Shown: positions 43,163 through 52,786, numbered from the stretch's first letter. The stretch is 64,000 bases of DNA from CAVPNY01 sp963706905 (GCA_963706905.1 CAVPNY010000011.1:349957-413956); one strand, 5' to 3'. Translations and numbers: made by a program. Notes: a model not told the origin generated them from the letters alone.

Positions 43163-44101
43163 ATGGATATGTGGTCTCCGACTAGATTGATAAGCACTAT
43201 TTTCATAGCAGTTCTGTTGGAGTGGGGGTTGGTGTCTTGCACAGCGAAGAATTCACCTACTATGGTTCAGCCAACTATTCCAATCTCTTCAGATACTCCA
43301 TCTCCAACTCCTACTGAAACCCCTTTACCTCCTTCACCGACTCCCATCCCACTGGCAGCTACAGTCAATGGAGAAGCTATATCCCTTGATGAATTTGAGG
43401 CACAACTTGCGCAATTTATGTCCGCCCAGGGTGAATTGTCAACGTTCGATGAGTTTGAGGCCCGAACTACCGTTCTTAATGATTTGATCGACCAAAGTCT
43501 CCTGGCTCAGGCAGCTCACCGGGAAGGTTTTGTGGTTGATGATGAAAGCTTACACTCACATGTTGAAAGCTTGGTTGAGCAGGTCTCTGGTGATCAATCT
43601 TTGCAAGACTGGATCCAAACTCAGGGATATAACCAGGAGAGTTTTGAATCTGCGCTCCGGCGGTCGATTGAGGCGGCCTGGATGCGTGATCAAATAATAT
43701 CCGAAGTTCCATCAACAGCAGAACAGGTGCATGCCCGGCAGATTTTGGTTTATGATATAGGAGAGGCCAACCAGGTGTTGCGTGAGCTTCAATCTGGCAA
43801 GGATTTTGCAACCTTAACTGCACTCTATGACCCTCAGACTTTGGGAGATCTGGGCTGGTTTCCCCGAGGCTATCTGGTTGATCCGAAGTTAGATGAAGCT
43901 GCGTTTAGCTTGCAAACAGAAGAATACAGCGAAATTATTGAGACTCGGGTTGGCTTTCATATCTTGCAGGTCATCGAGCGCGATCCAGAAAGGTTACTTG
44001 ATCCGGATGCACGCCTGGTCTGGCAAGAAAAAGCACTTCACGAGTGGATCGAAACACAACGGTCTCAGAGTGAGATTGTCATTCTTGATATAGAGACATA
44101 A
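43163..44101 (+). CDS. Lipoprotein peptidyl-prolyl isomerase (SurA/PpiC-like)
   Basis: About 312 residues. The signal peptide ends in a lipobox (GLVSC), followed by a Pro/Thr/Ser linker. A SurA-type N-terminal helical domain runs over about 65-190 (VNGEAISLDEFEAQLAQFMS). The parvulin domain covers about 195-285 (VHARQILVYDIGEA, LGDLGWFPRG, ETRVGFHILQVIER). It would assist folding of exported proteins outside the membrane. The start may be 43163 or 43169. A TATAAT lies at 43154-43159 immediately upstream, so the leader would be very short; no good -35 box is seen. Confidence 0.88.
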   Translation: MDMWSPTRLISTIFIAVLLEWGLVSCTAKNSPTMVQPTIPISSDTPSPTPTETPLPPSPTPIPLAATVNGEAISLDEFEAQLAQFMSAQGELSTFDEFEARTTVLNDLIDQSLLAQAAHREGFVVDDESLHSHVESLVEQVSGDQSLQDWIQTQGYNQESFESALRRSIEAAWMRDQIISEVPSTAEQVHARQILVYDIGEANQVLRELQSGKDFATLTALYDPQTLGDLGWFPRGYLVDPKLDEAAFSLQTEEYSEIIETRVGFHILQVIERDPERLLDPDARLVWQEKALHEWIETQRSQSEIVILDIET

Positions 44102-44113
44102 GGGAAGGAAATT

Positions 44114-44857
44114 ATGGACTCATTTGATTATAAAGATGAATCTCTCCAACCTGTTAAAGATCGTGGGGCTGTCTTATGGAGTGTGCTGTCGATAATGGTT
44201 CTGCTGGCAGCGTGTTGTATGCTCGCTGGCTTTGTTGCGATCTTTTTCAATCCGCAAGCCGAATATAATCCATTTCCTCCACCAACATTGCCAGCAACAG
44301 TTACATTTCCCACCTATACGCCCACACCTCGCAGCGTGTTACCGCCGACCTGGACACCTGTTCCTACCATAGAGCCAACCAGTACGACCGCTTTTACACC
44401 AACCGTCGAGCCGCCCACTGCAACGAAGGTATTGCCGATCCCGGAGTCGCAAACGCCCTCTTCGCCGGGGGAAGGTATGCCGTTTGTGCTGCATGAAGGC
44501 GACCCTGTAGCTATTCCAAATATTGCCCACCCCGACCTGGAATGTAATTGGATGGGTGTAGCCGGGAAAGCATATAATCTTTCAGGTGCCCCAATTGCCC
44601 AGGGTCTTTTCGTTCAATTAGGGGGAGCCTTGGATGGTAAACCAGTAGATATGTTAGGCATGATCGGGATTGCAACGGATTATGGTCCAGGGGGATACGA
44701 ATTCACCTTGGGAGATAAACCTCTGGCTTCTACTCAAACGCTATGGGTGCAATTATTCGATCAGGCGATGATCCCCTTATCCGAACAAATCTATTTTGAT
44801 ACCTATGCTGACTGCGATAAAAACCTTATCCTGATAAATTTCACTCAGGTTCGTTAG
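44114..44857 (+). CDS. Membrane-anchored extracytoplasmic protein with Pro/Thr linker
   Basis: A 247-residue protein: a short cytoplasmic N-terminus, one membrane helix (about 19-46, with a Cys pair in LLAACCMLAGF), a Pro/Thr linker of about 70 residues and a C-terminal β-rich domain of about 120 residues (HPDLECNWMGVAGKAYNLSG). The domain has two cysteines, ECNW and DCDKN, that could form a disulphide. Similar domains occur in Anaerolineae surface proteins; function unknown. It follows the PPIase gene by 12 bp and is probably in the same operon. Confidence 0.7.
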   Translation: MDSFDYKDESLQPVKDRGAVLWSVLSIMVLLAACCMLAGFVAIFFNPQAEYNPFPPPTLPATVTFPTYTPTPRSVLPPTWTPVPTIEPTSTTAFTPTVEPPTATKVLPIPESQTPSSPGEGMPFVLHEGDPVAIPNIAHPDLECNWMGVAGKAYNLSGAPIAQGLFVQLGGALDGKPVDMLGMIGIATDYGPGGYEFTLGDKPLASTQTLWVQLFDQAMIPLSEQIYFDTYADCDKNLILINFTQVR

Positions 44858-44871
44858 TTTTAACTGATTAT

Positions 44872-45732
44872 CTATTTATCGTCCTCCAGGCTGATCGCGT
44901 GCCAGGCTTGCTGGCAAATTAACGCATCATCTTCCATGATGGGGCTTTCGATTAAAATCCGCCCCTGGCAATTGAAATCTTTTAATGCGCTCAGAATGGC
45001 AGTCAGATCCAGATCGGATTCTTTGAGGGGGAGATGCTCTTTCTCACCTTTTGGTCCATAAGCGATACCTGAAAGATGTATGTGCAGACTTTTAAATGAT
45101 TTGTCTCCTAAAGATTTCGCATAAGAATCAAGAACCCTTGCCCACTCTGAGTATGAATTCATCGAACCGTCTCCAGTGCGTGCATGAAGGTGGGCAAAAT
45201 CCAGGCATGGTTGAACCCCTTCGATTTCCTTACTCATCATGAGTGTATCATCTAGCGAACCCAGCATAGCTGATTTACCCATGGTTTCAGGACGCAGGAT
45301 AACAGGATTGCCGGCCGCTCGCAATTCAGTAAGGCAATCGGTTAACCTGGGAATTGCCAGTGAAAGGACTTTCTCTGGCGCTTGTTCGAAATACGATCCT
45401 GGATGGAAGATGATATCGGTCGCACCTGCCAGATAACCGTAGTGAGCAGCATCCATCAACCGCTTCCGGGATTTGGGCCATTCTTCATCATCAGCATTTA
45501 AGTTGATATAGTAAGGCGCATGCACACTGAGGGCGACATCATGTTCTTGCCCAGTCGAATTGATCTCAGAACAGGAAGCCTCTGTCACTCGGACAGCGCG
45601 TACCCAACCCAATTCCAAACAATGAAGTCCAAGTCCAGCCAGACATTGGATACCACCTACACTTCCTCCGGGTTTCTTGGGAGTGGAAAGAGGGGAGCCG
45701 ACTGTACCAAAACGAAATGAAGGTTGGGACAT
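44872..45732 (-). CDS. Endonuclease IV-like TIM-barrel protein
   Basis: A 286-residue protein with the AP-endonuclease-2 barrel. Likely metal ligands occur in LSVHAPYYINLN, IIFHPGSY, ILRPETMG, CLDFAHLHAR, SLHIHLSG and ILIESP, in the family order. Full-length endonuclease IV has the same set of motifs and cuts abasic sites in DNA. Some relatives are sugar-phosphate isomerases, so the reaction is probable rather than certain. It is convergent with the gene at 44114-44857. Confidence 0.8.
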   Translation of the reverse strand: MSQPSFRFGTVGSPLSTPKKPGGSVGGIQCLAGLGLHCLELGWVRAVRVTEASCSEINSTGQEHDVALSVHAPYYINLNADDEEWPKSRKRLMDAAHYGYLAGATDIIFHPGSYFEQAPEKVLSLAIPRLTDCLTELRAAGNPVILRPETMGKSAMLGSLDDTLMMSKEIEGVQPCLDFAHLHARTGDGSMNSYSEWARVLDSYAKSLGDKSFKSLHIHLSGIAYGPKGEKEHLPLKESDLDLTAILSALKDFNCQGRILIESPIMEDDALICQQAWHAISLEDDK

Positions 45733-45789
45733 AGCGTACCTTTCACTGAAATTGAATGTCCTTGGAAGAGAACCTTTGCCTGCCGCAAT

Positions 45790-46173
45790 TTATCTGAGCA
45801 TTGTTTCCAGGCGGGCCCAAAGAGGGGGGCCTAGGATGAGCAATCCGATGACGGCAGAGGAGCTAGCGGTGATCAGCACAGCGGCTGCCCCAACATCTTT
45901 TCCTACCTTAGCCAGCTGATTGCGTTCTGGGCTGGCCAGATCAACCACCGCCTCTAAAGCCGTGTTTAGAAATTCTGCTGTCCATACCATGGCGATGGCG
46001 ATGATGATAACAGCCCAATCCCAGGCGCTTAGTTTCAGCCAAAACCCTAAAAAGATTACGACGATGCTGACCAACGCGTGAATCCAGGCGTTCTTTTGTG
46101 TGCGGATGACAAACCACCAGCCATGAAATGCATAACGGAACGAACGGGCGCGTGACTTTAGGAAGGTAACCAT
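45790..46173 (-). CDS. dgkA: Diacylglycerol/undecaprenol kinase
   Basis: A 127-residue integral membrane kinase with three helices. The active-site motif EFLNTALEAVVDLASPE (about 70-86) is typical of the Gram-positive-type enzyme that phosphorylates undecaprenol. The start at 46173 removes an upstream tail that overlaps ybeY and lacks resemblance. It is the last gene of the yqeY-pgpH-ybeY-dgkA cluster, an arrangement widely conserved in bacteria. Confidence 0.93.
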   Translation of the reverse strand: MVTFLKSRARSFRYAFHGWWFVIRTQKNAWIHALVSIVVIFLGFWLKLSAWDWAVIIIAIAMVWTAEFLNTALEAVVDLASPERNQLAKVGKDVGAAAVLITASSSAVIGLLILGPPLWARLETMLR

Positions 46174-46204
46174 GCTGAAAAGAAGTGAAACTCTGGAATA
46201 GCGG

Positions 46205-46660
46205 CTACTCTGGTATATTTTGGATGGTTGCTCCGAGAATGGACAGGATTTCTCTTTGGGCAGCCCACATATTGGCTTTATCATCGACGCCGGCGTGGTC
46301 ATGCCCTGCCAGATGAAGAATCCCATGAACCACAAGCAATTGAAGCTCGGACTTAACCGAATGACCAGCTTTTTCGGCTTGTTCGAGAGCACGCGGATAG
46401 GAGATCAGGATGTCCCCAAGATAAAGGCTCGCTGTGTCAGGATCGGTATAATCTGCTGGAAAAGACAGAACATCAGTTGTCTCGTCGATACCGGCGAATT
46501 GCAGGCTGAGCTGATGCAATTGATTATCGTCTGTAATCACGATTGACATACTTGTATCGTGTGAAATTTCCTGGTGCTGAAGAGTCACGCGGGAGGCCTG
46601 CTCAATTAACTCGGGCTCAAGTAGCTCCTTATACGATTTGTCAATAGTAAGATAGATCAT
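46205..46660 (-). CDS. ybeY: Endoribonuclease YbeY
   Basis: A 151-residue metalloenzyme for 16S rRNA 3'-end maturation and ribosome quality control. The zinc motif HGILHLAGHDH is complete, and TDVLSFPADY precedes it as in the family. The start at 46660 is 4 bp after the stop of the upstream pgpH-like gene; the frame further upstream overlaps that gene and is not conserved. Confidence 0.95.
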   Translation of the reverse strand: MIYLTIDKSYKELLEPELIEQASRVTLQHQEISHDTSMSIVITDDNQLHQLSLQFAGIDETTDVLSFPADYTDPDTASLYLGDILISYPRALEQAEKAGHSVKSELQLLVVHGILHLAGHDHAGVDDKANMWAAQREILSILGATIQNIPE

Positions 46661-46664
46661 CGAC

Positions 46665-48839
46665 TTACGAAGAGTCTGCTTCTGGGTTGACTGCAAGGTC
46701 TGATGTCTTGCGGGAAATAATTGGCACTGTGGGCGTGGCATCCGGTTTGAGGGGATTAATGCGCTCAAGTTTTGGATATTCCAGACGTGGATGATATACC
46801 CCACGCAGTGTGGAGGCAAAAGATTCAATAATGCCTTCTAGATCTTTCAAAGTCAAATCAGTCTCATCCAGTTGCCCAGAGGTGAGTCGATTCTCAACAA
46901 CATTCTTAATTAATTCAAATAGCTCTGTCTCATCTTTCGGGCGTTCGGCACGTACACGCGCTTCGCAGCCATCGGCCAGCATTAAGATTGCAGTCTCCCG
47001 TGAATGAGGTCTGGGGCCAGGGTAGCTGAAATTTCCTTCATCGACTTGGGATTCATCTCCTCCAGCTGCTTTGACTGCCCGAACATATTGGTAACGTGTG
47101 GTCATGGTTCCATGGTGTTCTGCAATAAAATCATGTATGCGTCGAGGTAGATGGTACTTGCGTGCTAACTCCAGACCATCCGCCACATGTCGAATAATCA
47201 CCCCTGCACTCTCCACTGGATCTAATTTCTCATGGGGATTCGGGCTGCCAGGCAACTGATTTTCGATGAAATAATATGGATTAAGAGCTTTACCAGCATC
47301 GTGGTAAATGGCTCCGACTCGAGTTAACAAAGTGTCTGCGCCGATCTTTTCAGCGGCTTGTTCTGCCAGGTTAGCAACTTGCAGACTGTGCTGGTAAGTT
47401 CCAGGAGCGTTACGCAGGATGAATTGTAATAAGGGGTGATCTGGTCGGGAGTTCTCCATTAATTGTAGTGCTGATGTCATCCCCAGAAATTGTGCGAGAA
47501 AGTATTGGAGCAATACGGTCAGGCTGCTTGATGCGATTCCGTTAATCAATGCAGCTCCGATCAGACTGGCTAAAATCAATATATTGAATGCCGGCTCGAG
47601 CAGGCGGAAGGATAGCGTGATAGCGATCTGAGCAAACGAGATTGCAGCGGCAGCCCAGAAGAAAGCTGTTACTCGGCGGGCTGCGCCTAACGCTAGAATA
47701 CCGCAATAACTGCCCAAGAGATGATAAAGAGTTAGTTCTAATGGATTGGAGGTGTCGAAACTGAAAAGAATAGCTAAGGGCAACGAAAAGACCATGGCAA
47801 CTTTGCTGCCAAAGAGAGAAGTAATTATTAACCCAAATGCAGATAAAGGATAAATATAAGGGATCAATTCCGACCCTGGCGTAATAAAGCGTCCGACGAG
47901 AAGAAAAATAAGGAATAGTGCAAAAACAACGGTCAAACCACGCACATCTTGGATGAGGGACGGATTCCTCCGCAAGTACAGCAGAAAATAAATGATCGTG
48001 AGAATGGACAAACATGCAGCACTCGCAATATCTTGCCAGCGAGTTTTTGGTTGGACAAGGCCGTATTGCTCGAGTGCTTCCTGGACAAGTGGTGTCACGA
48101 CTTGTCCTCGCTGGAGGATCGTTTCACCTTGAATGAATGAGCGTGTTACCGGTTTGACGGATTCACGTGCTTTTTGTCTAGCCTCTTCAGTGAGGTCCTC
48201 GCTGTAAACGCTATTTGGTATGACAAATCCACCTACTAGCGAAGATACGATCGCGGACTGATCTTCAGATAAGGATAGGCTGACCAGGGCTGAAATACTA
48301 CGGATGGCATCATCCAGGCGATCCTCTCGAATTGTGGACCGCATAACCTGTTCTAAAACCACAATTGCTTCCTGTTGAACTGCCTGCCAGCGAGCATCAC
48401 TCAACTCTAGAATATTTCCGGCAGTTTCTGCGTCCAGTAAAATGTCTTCCAGAGCAGTTAGGTCCGCAGCTTTCTGTTCTGGCGATGCATAACCATCAGC
48501 CCGGACGCTGGAGATATAAGCCAGGGCGCCCCGTAAGCGTTCCAATTGCTGGCGAGCGACGCTGGTGTCCTGGTTTGTAAAGACAGGCAGTACCGATTGA
48601 GAAGCAGCCGTGCGTTGAGCTTCGGTCAGAATCTCACTGGTGAATGTCAAAGAGTGAGGTGCAACGTTCTCCAGTGAAGCGACTTCCCCAATTTTTGGTT
48701 GATTGGTGGCTAATTGCGTATAGAATGGCAGAATAAGCGCGGTAAAGGTTGCGATAAGGGTGATGATCACCAGAACGGCATAATAATATCGCCGCTGTTT
48801 TGGACGATGAATCCGGTGAGACAATTCTTTACTTGTCAT
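46665..48839 (-). CDS. 7TM-HD family cyclic-di-AMP phosphodiesterase (PgpH-like)
   Basis: A 724-residue protein. One N-terminal helix (about 19-42) is followed by an extracellular 7TMR-HDED domain (about 50-270), seven membrane helices (about 275-460) and a cytoplasmic HD domain. The metal site reads TYQHSLQVANLAEQAAEKIG and AIYHDAGKAL, and a downstream conserved segment is FIAEHHGTMTTRYQY. Members hydrolyse c-di-AMP. The order pgpH-ybeY-dgkA is conserved in many phyla, which supports the call. Confidence 0.93.
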   Translation of the reverse strand: MTSKELSHRIHRPKQRRYYYAVLVIITLIATFTALILPFYTQLATNQPKIGEVASLENVAPHSLTFTSEILTEAQRTAASQSVLPVFTNQDTSVARQQLERLRGALAYISSVRADGYASPEQKAADLTALEDILLDAETAGNILELSDARWQAVQQEAIVVLEQVMRSTIREDRLDDAIRSISALVSLSLSEDQSAIVSSLVGGFVIPNSVYSEDLTEEARQKARESVKPVTRSFIQGETILQRGQVVTPLVQEALEQYGLVQPKTRWQDIASAACLSILTIIYFLLYLRRNPSLIQDVRGLTVVFALFLIFLLVGRFITPGSELIPYIYPLSAFGLIITSLFGSKVAMVFSLPLAILFSFDTSNPLELTLYHLLGSYCGILALGAARRVTAFFWAAAAISFAQIAITLSFRLLEPAFNILILASLIGAALINGIASSSLTVLLQYFLAQFLGMTSALQLMENSRPDHPLLQFILRNAPGTYQHSLQVANLAEQAAEKIGADTLLTRVGAIYHDAGKALNPYYFIENQLPGSPNPHEKLDPVESAGVIIRHVADGLELARKYHLPRRIHDFIAEHHGTMTTRYQYVRAVKAAGGDESQVDEGNFSYPGPRPHSRETAILMLADGCEARVRAERPKDETELFELIKNVVENRLTSGQLDETDLTLKDLEGIIESFASTLRGVYHPRLEYPKLERINPLKPDATPTVPIISRKTSDLAVNPEADSS

Positions 48840-48853
48840 AGTGACTGGGGGAA

Positions 48854-49297
48854 TTATGTCAATAACTGGCGAACGACCTGACTGACCATAGATCCTTCAG
48901 CACGCCCTTGAACGCGTGGTAAGAGCACATTCATTACAATGCCTATCTCGCGGGTCGAGGTTGCCCCAACTTCATCAATTGCTTCTTGGGCCATACTTTC
49001 CAGTTCTTGTTGGCTCAATTGCGTTGGGAGGTAGGTTTCTAGCAGTGCTATCTCTGCCTCTGCATCGGCCACCAGATCTGGTCGTTTGGCGCGCTCTGCA
49101 TCCAAGATGGTCTCACGCCGGGATTTGATCTCCTTCTGCAAAACCGTCAAAACGACTGCATCATCTAGAGAACCGCCTTTCTCTATCTCAGCCAGCTTAA
49201 TCGCTGAGAGAGCCATGCGTAATGTGTTTTTGCGCATTACCTGGCCGGATCGCATTGCATCAACAATGTCTTTTTCGATAGTTGCTTTGATGCTCAT
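48854..49297 (-). CDS. GatB/YqeY domain protein
   Basis: A 147-residue helical protein. It has the YqeY pattern: SIKATIEKDIVDAMRSGQVM, LRMALSAIKLAEIEKG, RRETILDAERAKRPDLV and ETYLPTQLSQQELESMAQEA. The domain is related to the tail of amidotransferase subunit GatB and may contact tRNA; its exact role is not established. It leads the pgpH-ybeY-dgkA run. Confidence 0.93.
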   Translation of the reverse strand: MSIKATIEKDIVDAMRSGQVMRKNTLRMALSAIKLAEIEKGGSLDDAVVLTVLQKEIKSRRETILDAERAKRPDLVADAEAEIALLETYLPTQLSQQELESMAQEAIDEVGATSTREIGIVMNVLLPRVQGRAEGSMVSQVVRQLLT

Positions 49298-49332
49298 GAA
49301 GATGATTATACCTATTTTTTGGGAGAAAACAC

Positions 49333-49698
49333 TTATCCCATCGGAAAACGCATTCGTCGACCACCGATTAAGTGGAAATGGAGGTGAAAGACAGCCTGTC
49401 CAGCATCTGGTCCTGTGTTGAGGATCAGACGGTAGCCGGACTGTTCTACCCCTACGCGAATAGCGATTTGGTGCGCAACGGTGAGTAAGTGCCCAAGCAA
49501 GGGTTCATCTTCTATGTTGGCAAGATTAAGAGAGTGAAAGTGCTTATTGGGAATGATCAAGATGTGGAGCGGGGCAACCGGATGGATATCGTGAAATGCA
49601 GTTACGAGATTGTCCCGGTAAACTATCTGGCTGGGACTTTCTCCGTTAATGATCTTACAGAAGATGCATGTAGATTCTAAATTAGCTGTGTTCGACAT
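49333..49698 (-). CDS. HIT family protein (HinT-like hydrolase)
   Basis: About 121 residues from the ATG at 49698. CIFCKIINGESPSQIVYRD is the typical N-terminus, and the catalytic histidine triad HLHFHLIGGRRM lies near the C-terminus. Members hydrolyse nucleoside phosphoramidates such as AMP-lysine. An upstream in-frame start at 49758 would overlap the mtaB gene and is less likely. Confidence 0.93.
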   Translation of the reverse strand: MSNTANLESTCIFCKIINGESPSQIVYRDNLVTAFHDIHPVAPLHILIIPNKHFHSLNLANIEDEPLLGHLLTVAHQIAIRVGVEQSGYRLILNTGPDAGQAVFHLHFHLIGGRRMRFPMG

Positions 49699-49718
49699 TG
49701 CCTTCCAAGCCCTGCTTA

Positions 49719-50982
49719 TTATGTCTCGGTGATGTGAACCCTGGTGATTTGGTTCCACATGTAGTTTGGGGCTTTGGCATGAACCCGTATGTAGTTATCT
49801 GTCAAGCCGCTGAGTTGCCAGCCATCAGGTCCCATGGCAGTTGCACTCTCCCAGAGAACGGTGACGGTCTGGTCGATGAAACGTGAATGGTATTCAGTCG
49901 CAGATTCTTCCAGGATTTGTCTGAGGATGGCATTGCGTTCTTTTCGGATCGGATGAGGAACCTGATCTGGCAAGCGTATGGCGGCCGTGCCGGGCCTGGG
50001 AGAATAGGTAAACACATGCCCGCCAGCAAAACTCAGATTGCGAACAAATAGAACAGTTTCTTCAAATTCTGCGTCTGTTTCACCAGGAAAGCCTGCGATG
50101 ATATCAGTGGTGATTGCCACATCGGGGATAGCGGATCTGGCCTGCTCGACTAGAGTTGAAAACTTCTGCGGTGTTGTCCTGCGAGCCATCCGTCTGAGGG
50201 TTGAAGGCTGCCAGATTGGAGAGGTAAATGGATGTGCCGGCAAAGACGAGGATCTTTCCAAAGGTTGAAGAAAGTTGAGTCTAGGTCCCAAGGTTCAAGT
50301 GAAGAAAGACGTATACGTGGGACGTCAAAATTGTCCAAGATTGATTGAACGAGATCTCGAAGGTGAAGTTTAGGATTAAGATCTTGACCCCAAGAACCCA
50401 GGTGGACACCGGTGAGAACGATCTCTTGAATTCTTGTTAGATCTTCAGGTCTGGGTATTAGATATTCTAGGATGTAGGTGTGAATTTCATGTATTGACCG
50501 ACTTCTTTGTTCTCCTCTGGCAAGAGTTGTGATGCAAAAAGTGCATTGGTTGTTACAGCCGTCTTGAACTTTCAAGGAAGGAACGTGTGCGAAATTTGGC
50601 GCCTGGAATTGGGAATCGATTGATTGGTTCAATATCAAATTGTTCAGATGTTGTCCGGAAAAAGGAGGTTTACTAATTGATCCTTGTCTTCATTTAGAAT
50701 TTGTTTCAAAATGCCTGGTTGTTGAGGAATTTCATCCGGGAAAAGCGTGGACCAACAACCAGTCACGACAATACCATCGGAGCCTGCTTTTTGGACTTGT
50801 CGTATCTTCTGCCTTGAATCAGAAACGGCTGCATTCGTGACTGCGCAGGTGTTAATTATTGCTAGATCTGCGTTCTCCGGACTCGATTGGATCACATGGC
50901 CGTTGCGCCGTAATTCGATCGCATAAGCCTCTATCTCACTTTGGTTGAGCCGGCATCCGATTGAATCCAAATATATTTTCAC
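49719..50982 (-). pseudogene. mtaB: MtaB-like tRNA methylthiotransferase, broken by two single-base shifts
   Basis: Three overlapping frames together make one methylthiotransferase. Part 1 (50982-50644) is the N-terminal domain with cluster cysteines in SIGCRLNQSE, NTCAVTN and VTGCWS; the GCRLN form marks MtaB rather than MiaB. Part 2 (to about 50240) has the radical-SAM motif CNNQCTFC and HIHLPLQSGS. Part 3 (to 49719) has LRRMARRTTPQKF, IIAGFPGETDAEF and the C-terminal TRAM-like segment. The first shift fits loss of one T in a five-T run near 50662; the second fits loss of one base near 50235. The enzyme would thiolate t6A37 in tRNA. As written the gene is dead; an error in the sequence is equally possible. 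Confidence 0.85.
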
Positions 50983-51191
50983 GATATTACGTCTTCAGAC
51001 TAAGATTTATTCCAAGTTTGATCAACGAACGGCTAATTATAAGATAAATTGCAAGTCCTGTATTTATTCCAGTATTTTATCCTTTTATTCAGCAATGGAA
51101 GAAGTCGCGTAAAGTAATAAGGTTTTGCCTTTTGTAGGCTAACTTAACCTTGAACCGATTTGGAGAGACAAATAATCAGTTGCAGTAGATT

Positions 51192-51413
51192 TTAGGTGAT
51201 CAATCTTTCAATGTGGATTCCATCAACATAAAGATTATCCGATGCATGGCTTGCATATGAACTGAGGGAGGAAATCTCAGTAAGTTCCTGATCGGAAATC
51301 GTATATGAAGGGAAGGAATTTCCCGGCTGATGGTATCGAGCATTGAGCATTTCTCTTATCCCATCATACAAACTTTCCAGACTGCTGTGCGTGTTGATTA
51401 TAACTGTAGGCAT
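51192..51413 (-). CDS. Small protein of unknown function under a strong regulated promoter
   Basis: A 73-residue soluble protein (starts MPTVIINTHSSLESLYDGIR) with no recognisable domain. The ATG has AAGGA upstream and a near-consensus promoter with an overlapping palindrome 40-65 bp away. That promoter and the normal start region support a real gene, although no homologue comes to mind. The 209 bp between it and mtaB hold nothing I can name. Confidence 0.6.
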   Translation of the reverse strand: MPTVIINTHSSLESLYDGIREMLNARYHQPGNSFPSYTISDQELTEISSLSSYASHASDNLYVDGIHIERLIT

Positions 51414-51450
51414 GGTAGTTCCTTTTCAGTAGTTAGGATAGTAGATGAAT

Positions 51451-51479
51451 ATTATAGAACATAAGTTCTATTATGTAAA
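51451..51479 (-). promoter_or_regulatory. Promoter with operator palindrome for the 73-residue gene
   Basis: On the minus strand TTTACA (51479-51474) and TATAAT (51456-51451) are spaced by 17 bp. The spacer and the upstream half of the -10 box are occupied by ATAGAAC-ATAA-GTTCTAT (51454-51471), a perfect 7-bp inverted repeat. A dimeric repressor bound there would block the polymerase. Confidence 0.75.
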
Positions 51480-51549
51480 GGGATTATCTGCTTGGCTATT
51501 CCGATCACAATAACATACCACTACAATTTTACTTACTTCTACTACAGCA

Positions 51550-51557
51550 TGTATTCC
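51550..51557. repeat. Target-site duplication, left copy
   Basis: TGTATTCC occurs here and again at 52787-52794, immediately outside the two inverted repeats of the insertion sequence. Confidence 0.9.
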
Positions 51558-52786
51558 GGTAGCTCCACAGTAAACCGTGGTCATGAACACCACCTAGCGA
51601 TCAACGCTTTTTCAGCCTGAGAAAGCCTTCCCCGATGTTTGGGCAGACGCCACACAGGCGGTGGTATTCGAAATAGAAGTAGCTCCTTAACAGTCCAAAT
51701 ATGATCGGTAAGACCAGCGGCGATGGCTGGGGTTCGTTGTACCCAGCGGAAGCCATGGCTGCCCACCCACAGCTTCAAGCGCAGGCTCTTGTGCTCGGTG
51801 CAGAAGTTGTAGACACAGCCCATCAGATACATGAGTGGCTCCAAGGTTTGCGGGTTGCGGATCAGCGCTCGACTGCGCCGTACCAAGACGGCCAAGCGAG
51901 AGCGGAAGGTGGCGTTCAGCCGCTCGATGAAAGCGGTGTTGAGCTTGGTTCCGCCATGGCTTTTTGCCAACAGGGCCTGAGCAGCTTTCAGACAGCCTTG
52001 CGCCATGCGCCGGGTGACGTCGACCACCCGCTTACCTTGGTAACGTTTGACCACCTGGCCGATGTGAATGTCTGGCCAAGGGATCAGCCAGGGACGTCCA
52101 CGTTGGCCATTCGGCAGCGGGCTGCGGAACACCAACTGCACCGCCTGGACATAGGCGATGAAGCCATCCACGCAAATCAGCAGCGGGCGAGCCAGGGCAC
52201 ACTGGCGAATGATCTGCATCAGGCCCAGGATCAAGTGCTCATCTCGCTTTCTGGCGATCACTCCGCCCAACCACAAACGGGTGCTCACCATGATCGCCAT
52301 TGCCAGCCAGATGACCTTGCCCTGAGCTTTGACCCGGATTTCATCCGCCTGCACGTGCTCCAGGTCTCGGGGGTGTAACACTAACTGCTCATGCACCCGC
52401 TGACAGTGTCGCCCGGCTCGCTCCTGCCAGTCCATTACTGTACGTTCATCCAGATGGAAGGCGGCAACGATGGCTTGCAGCGGACAGCCGTGCGCAATCA
52501 GGGTTACTACGATGACCATCCAATCTGCAGGATGATGCAATCGGTAGAAAGGTGTCCCGCTGGTTGCAGCAAAGGTCTTACCACATATTTTACATTGGTA
52601 ACGTGCTTCTTTTCGGCTGTGAACAACGATGTTGTTCTCGCCTACTTTACCCCTTGCGGGGCACGCCATATTCGGGCAGAATTGTTCTCGAAGGTCCATG
52701 TGGCTTGCTCTTGTAAGGTTGTCGGACCTTTAGAGTGCCACAGGACCTTCATTTTTTCAACCTCCACGCTTTATTGGAGTGCTACC
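51558..52786 (-). mobile_element. Complete insertion sequence, 1,229 bp, IS1/IS1595-like DDE type
   Basis: The element begins GGTAGC and ends GCTACC. The terminal inverted repeats are 23 bp (51558-51580 and 52764-52786), and 18 of 23 positions match without gaps. It is bounded by 8-bp direct repeats TGTATTCC, the footprint of transposition. One transposase gene fills it, and its stop codon begins at the base right after the left repeat. It inserted in the intergenic space between a small gene (minus) and the propeller-SPFH gene (plus), about 85 bp upstream of the latter. Intact ends and an open transposase suggest a recent insertion. Confidence 0.93.
51581..52699 (-). CDS. Transposase of the insertion sequence
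   Basis: A 372-residue DDE transposase. An N-terminal zinc ribbon (CPNMACPARGKV and CKICGKTFAATSGTPFY) is followed by a helix-turn-helix (AIVAAFHLDERTVMDWQERAG). The catalytic acids appear in VQADEIRVKAQGK, LICVDGFIAYVQ and NTAFIERLNATFRSRLAVL. The zinc ribbon, the FIERLN motif and the 8-bp duplication point to the IS1/IS1595 superfamily. Both ends of the frame lie within the inverted repeats. The frame is intact. Confidence 0.9.
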   Translation of the reverse strand: MDLREQFCPNMACPARGKVGENNIVVHSRKEARYQCKICGKTFAATSGTPFYRLHHPADWMVIVVTLIAHGCPLQAIVAAFHLDERTVMDWQERAGRHCQRVHEQLVLHPRDLEHVQADEIRVKAQGKVIWLAMAIMVSTRLWLGGVIARKRDEHLILGLMQIIRQCALARPLLICVDGFIAYVQAVQLVFRSPLPNGQRGRPWLIPWPDIHIGQVVKRYQGKRVVDVTRRMAQGCLKAAQALLAKSHGGTKLNTAFIERLNATFRSRLAVLVRRSRALIRNPQTLEPLMYLMGCVYNFCTEHKSLRLKLWVGSHGFRWVQRTPAIAAGLTDHIWTVKELLLFRIPPPVWRLPKHRGRLSQAEKALIARWCS

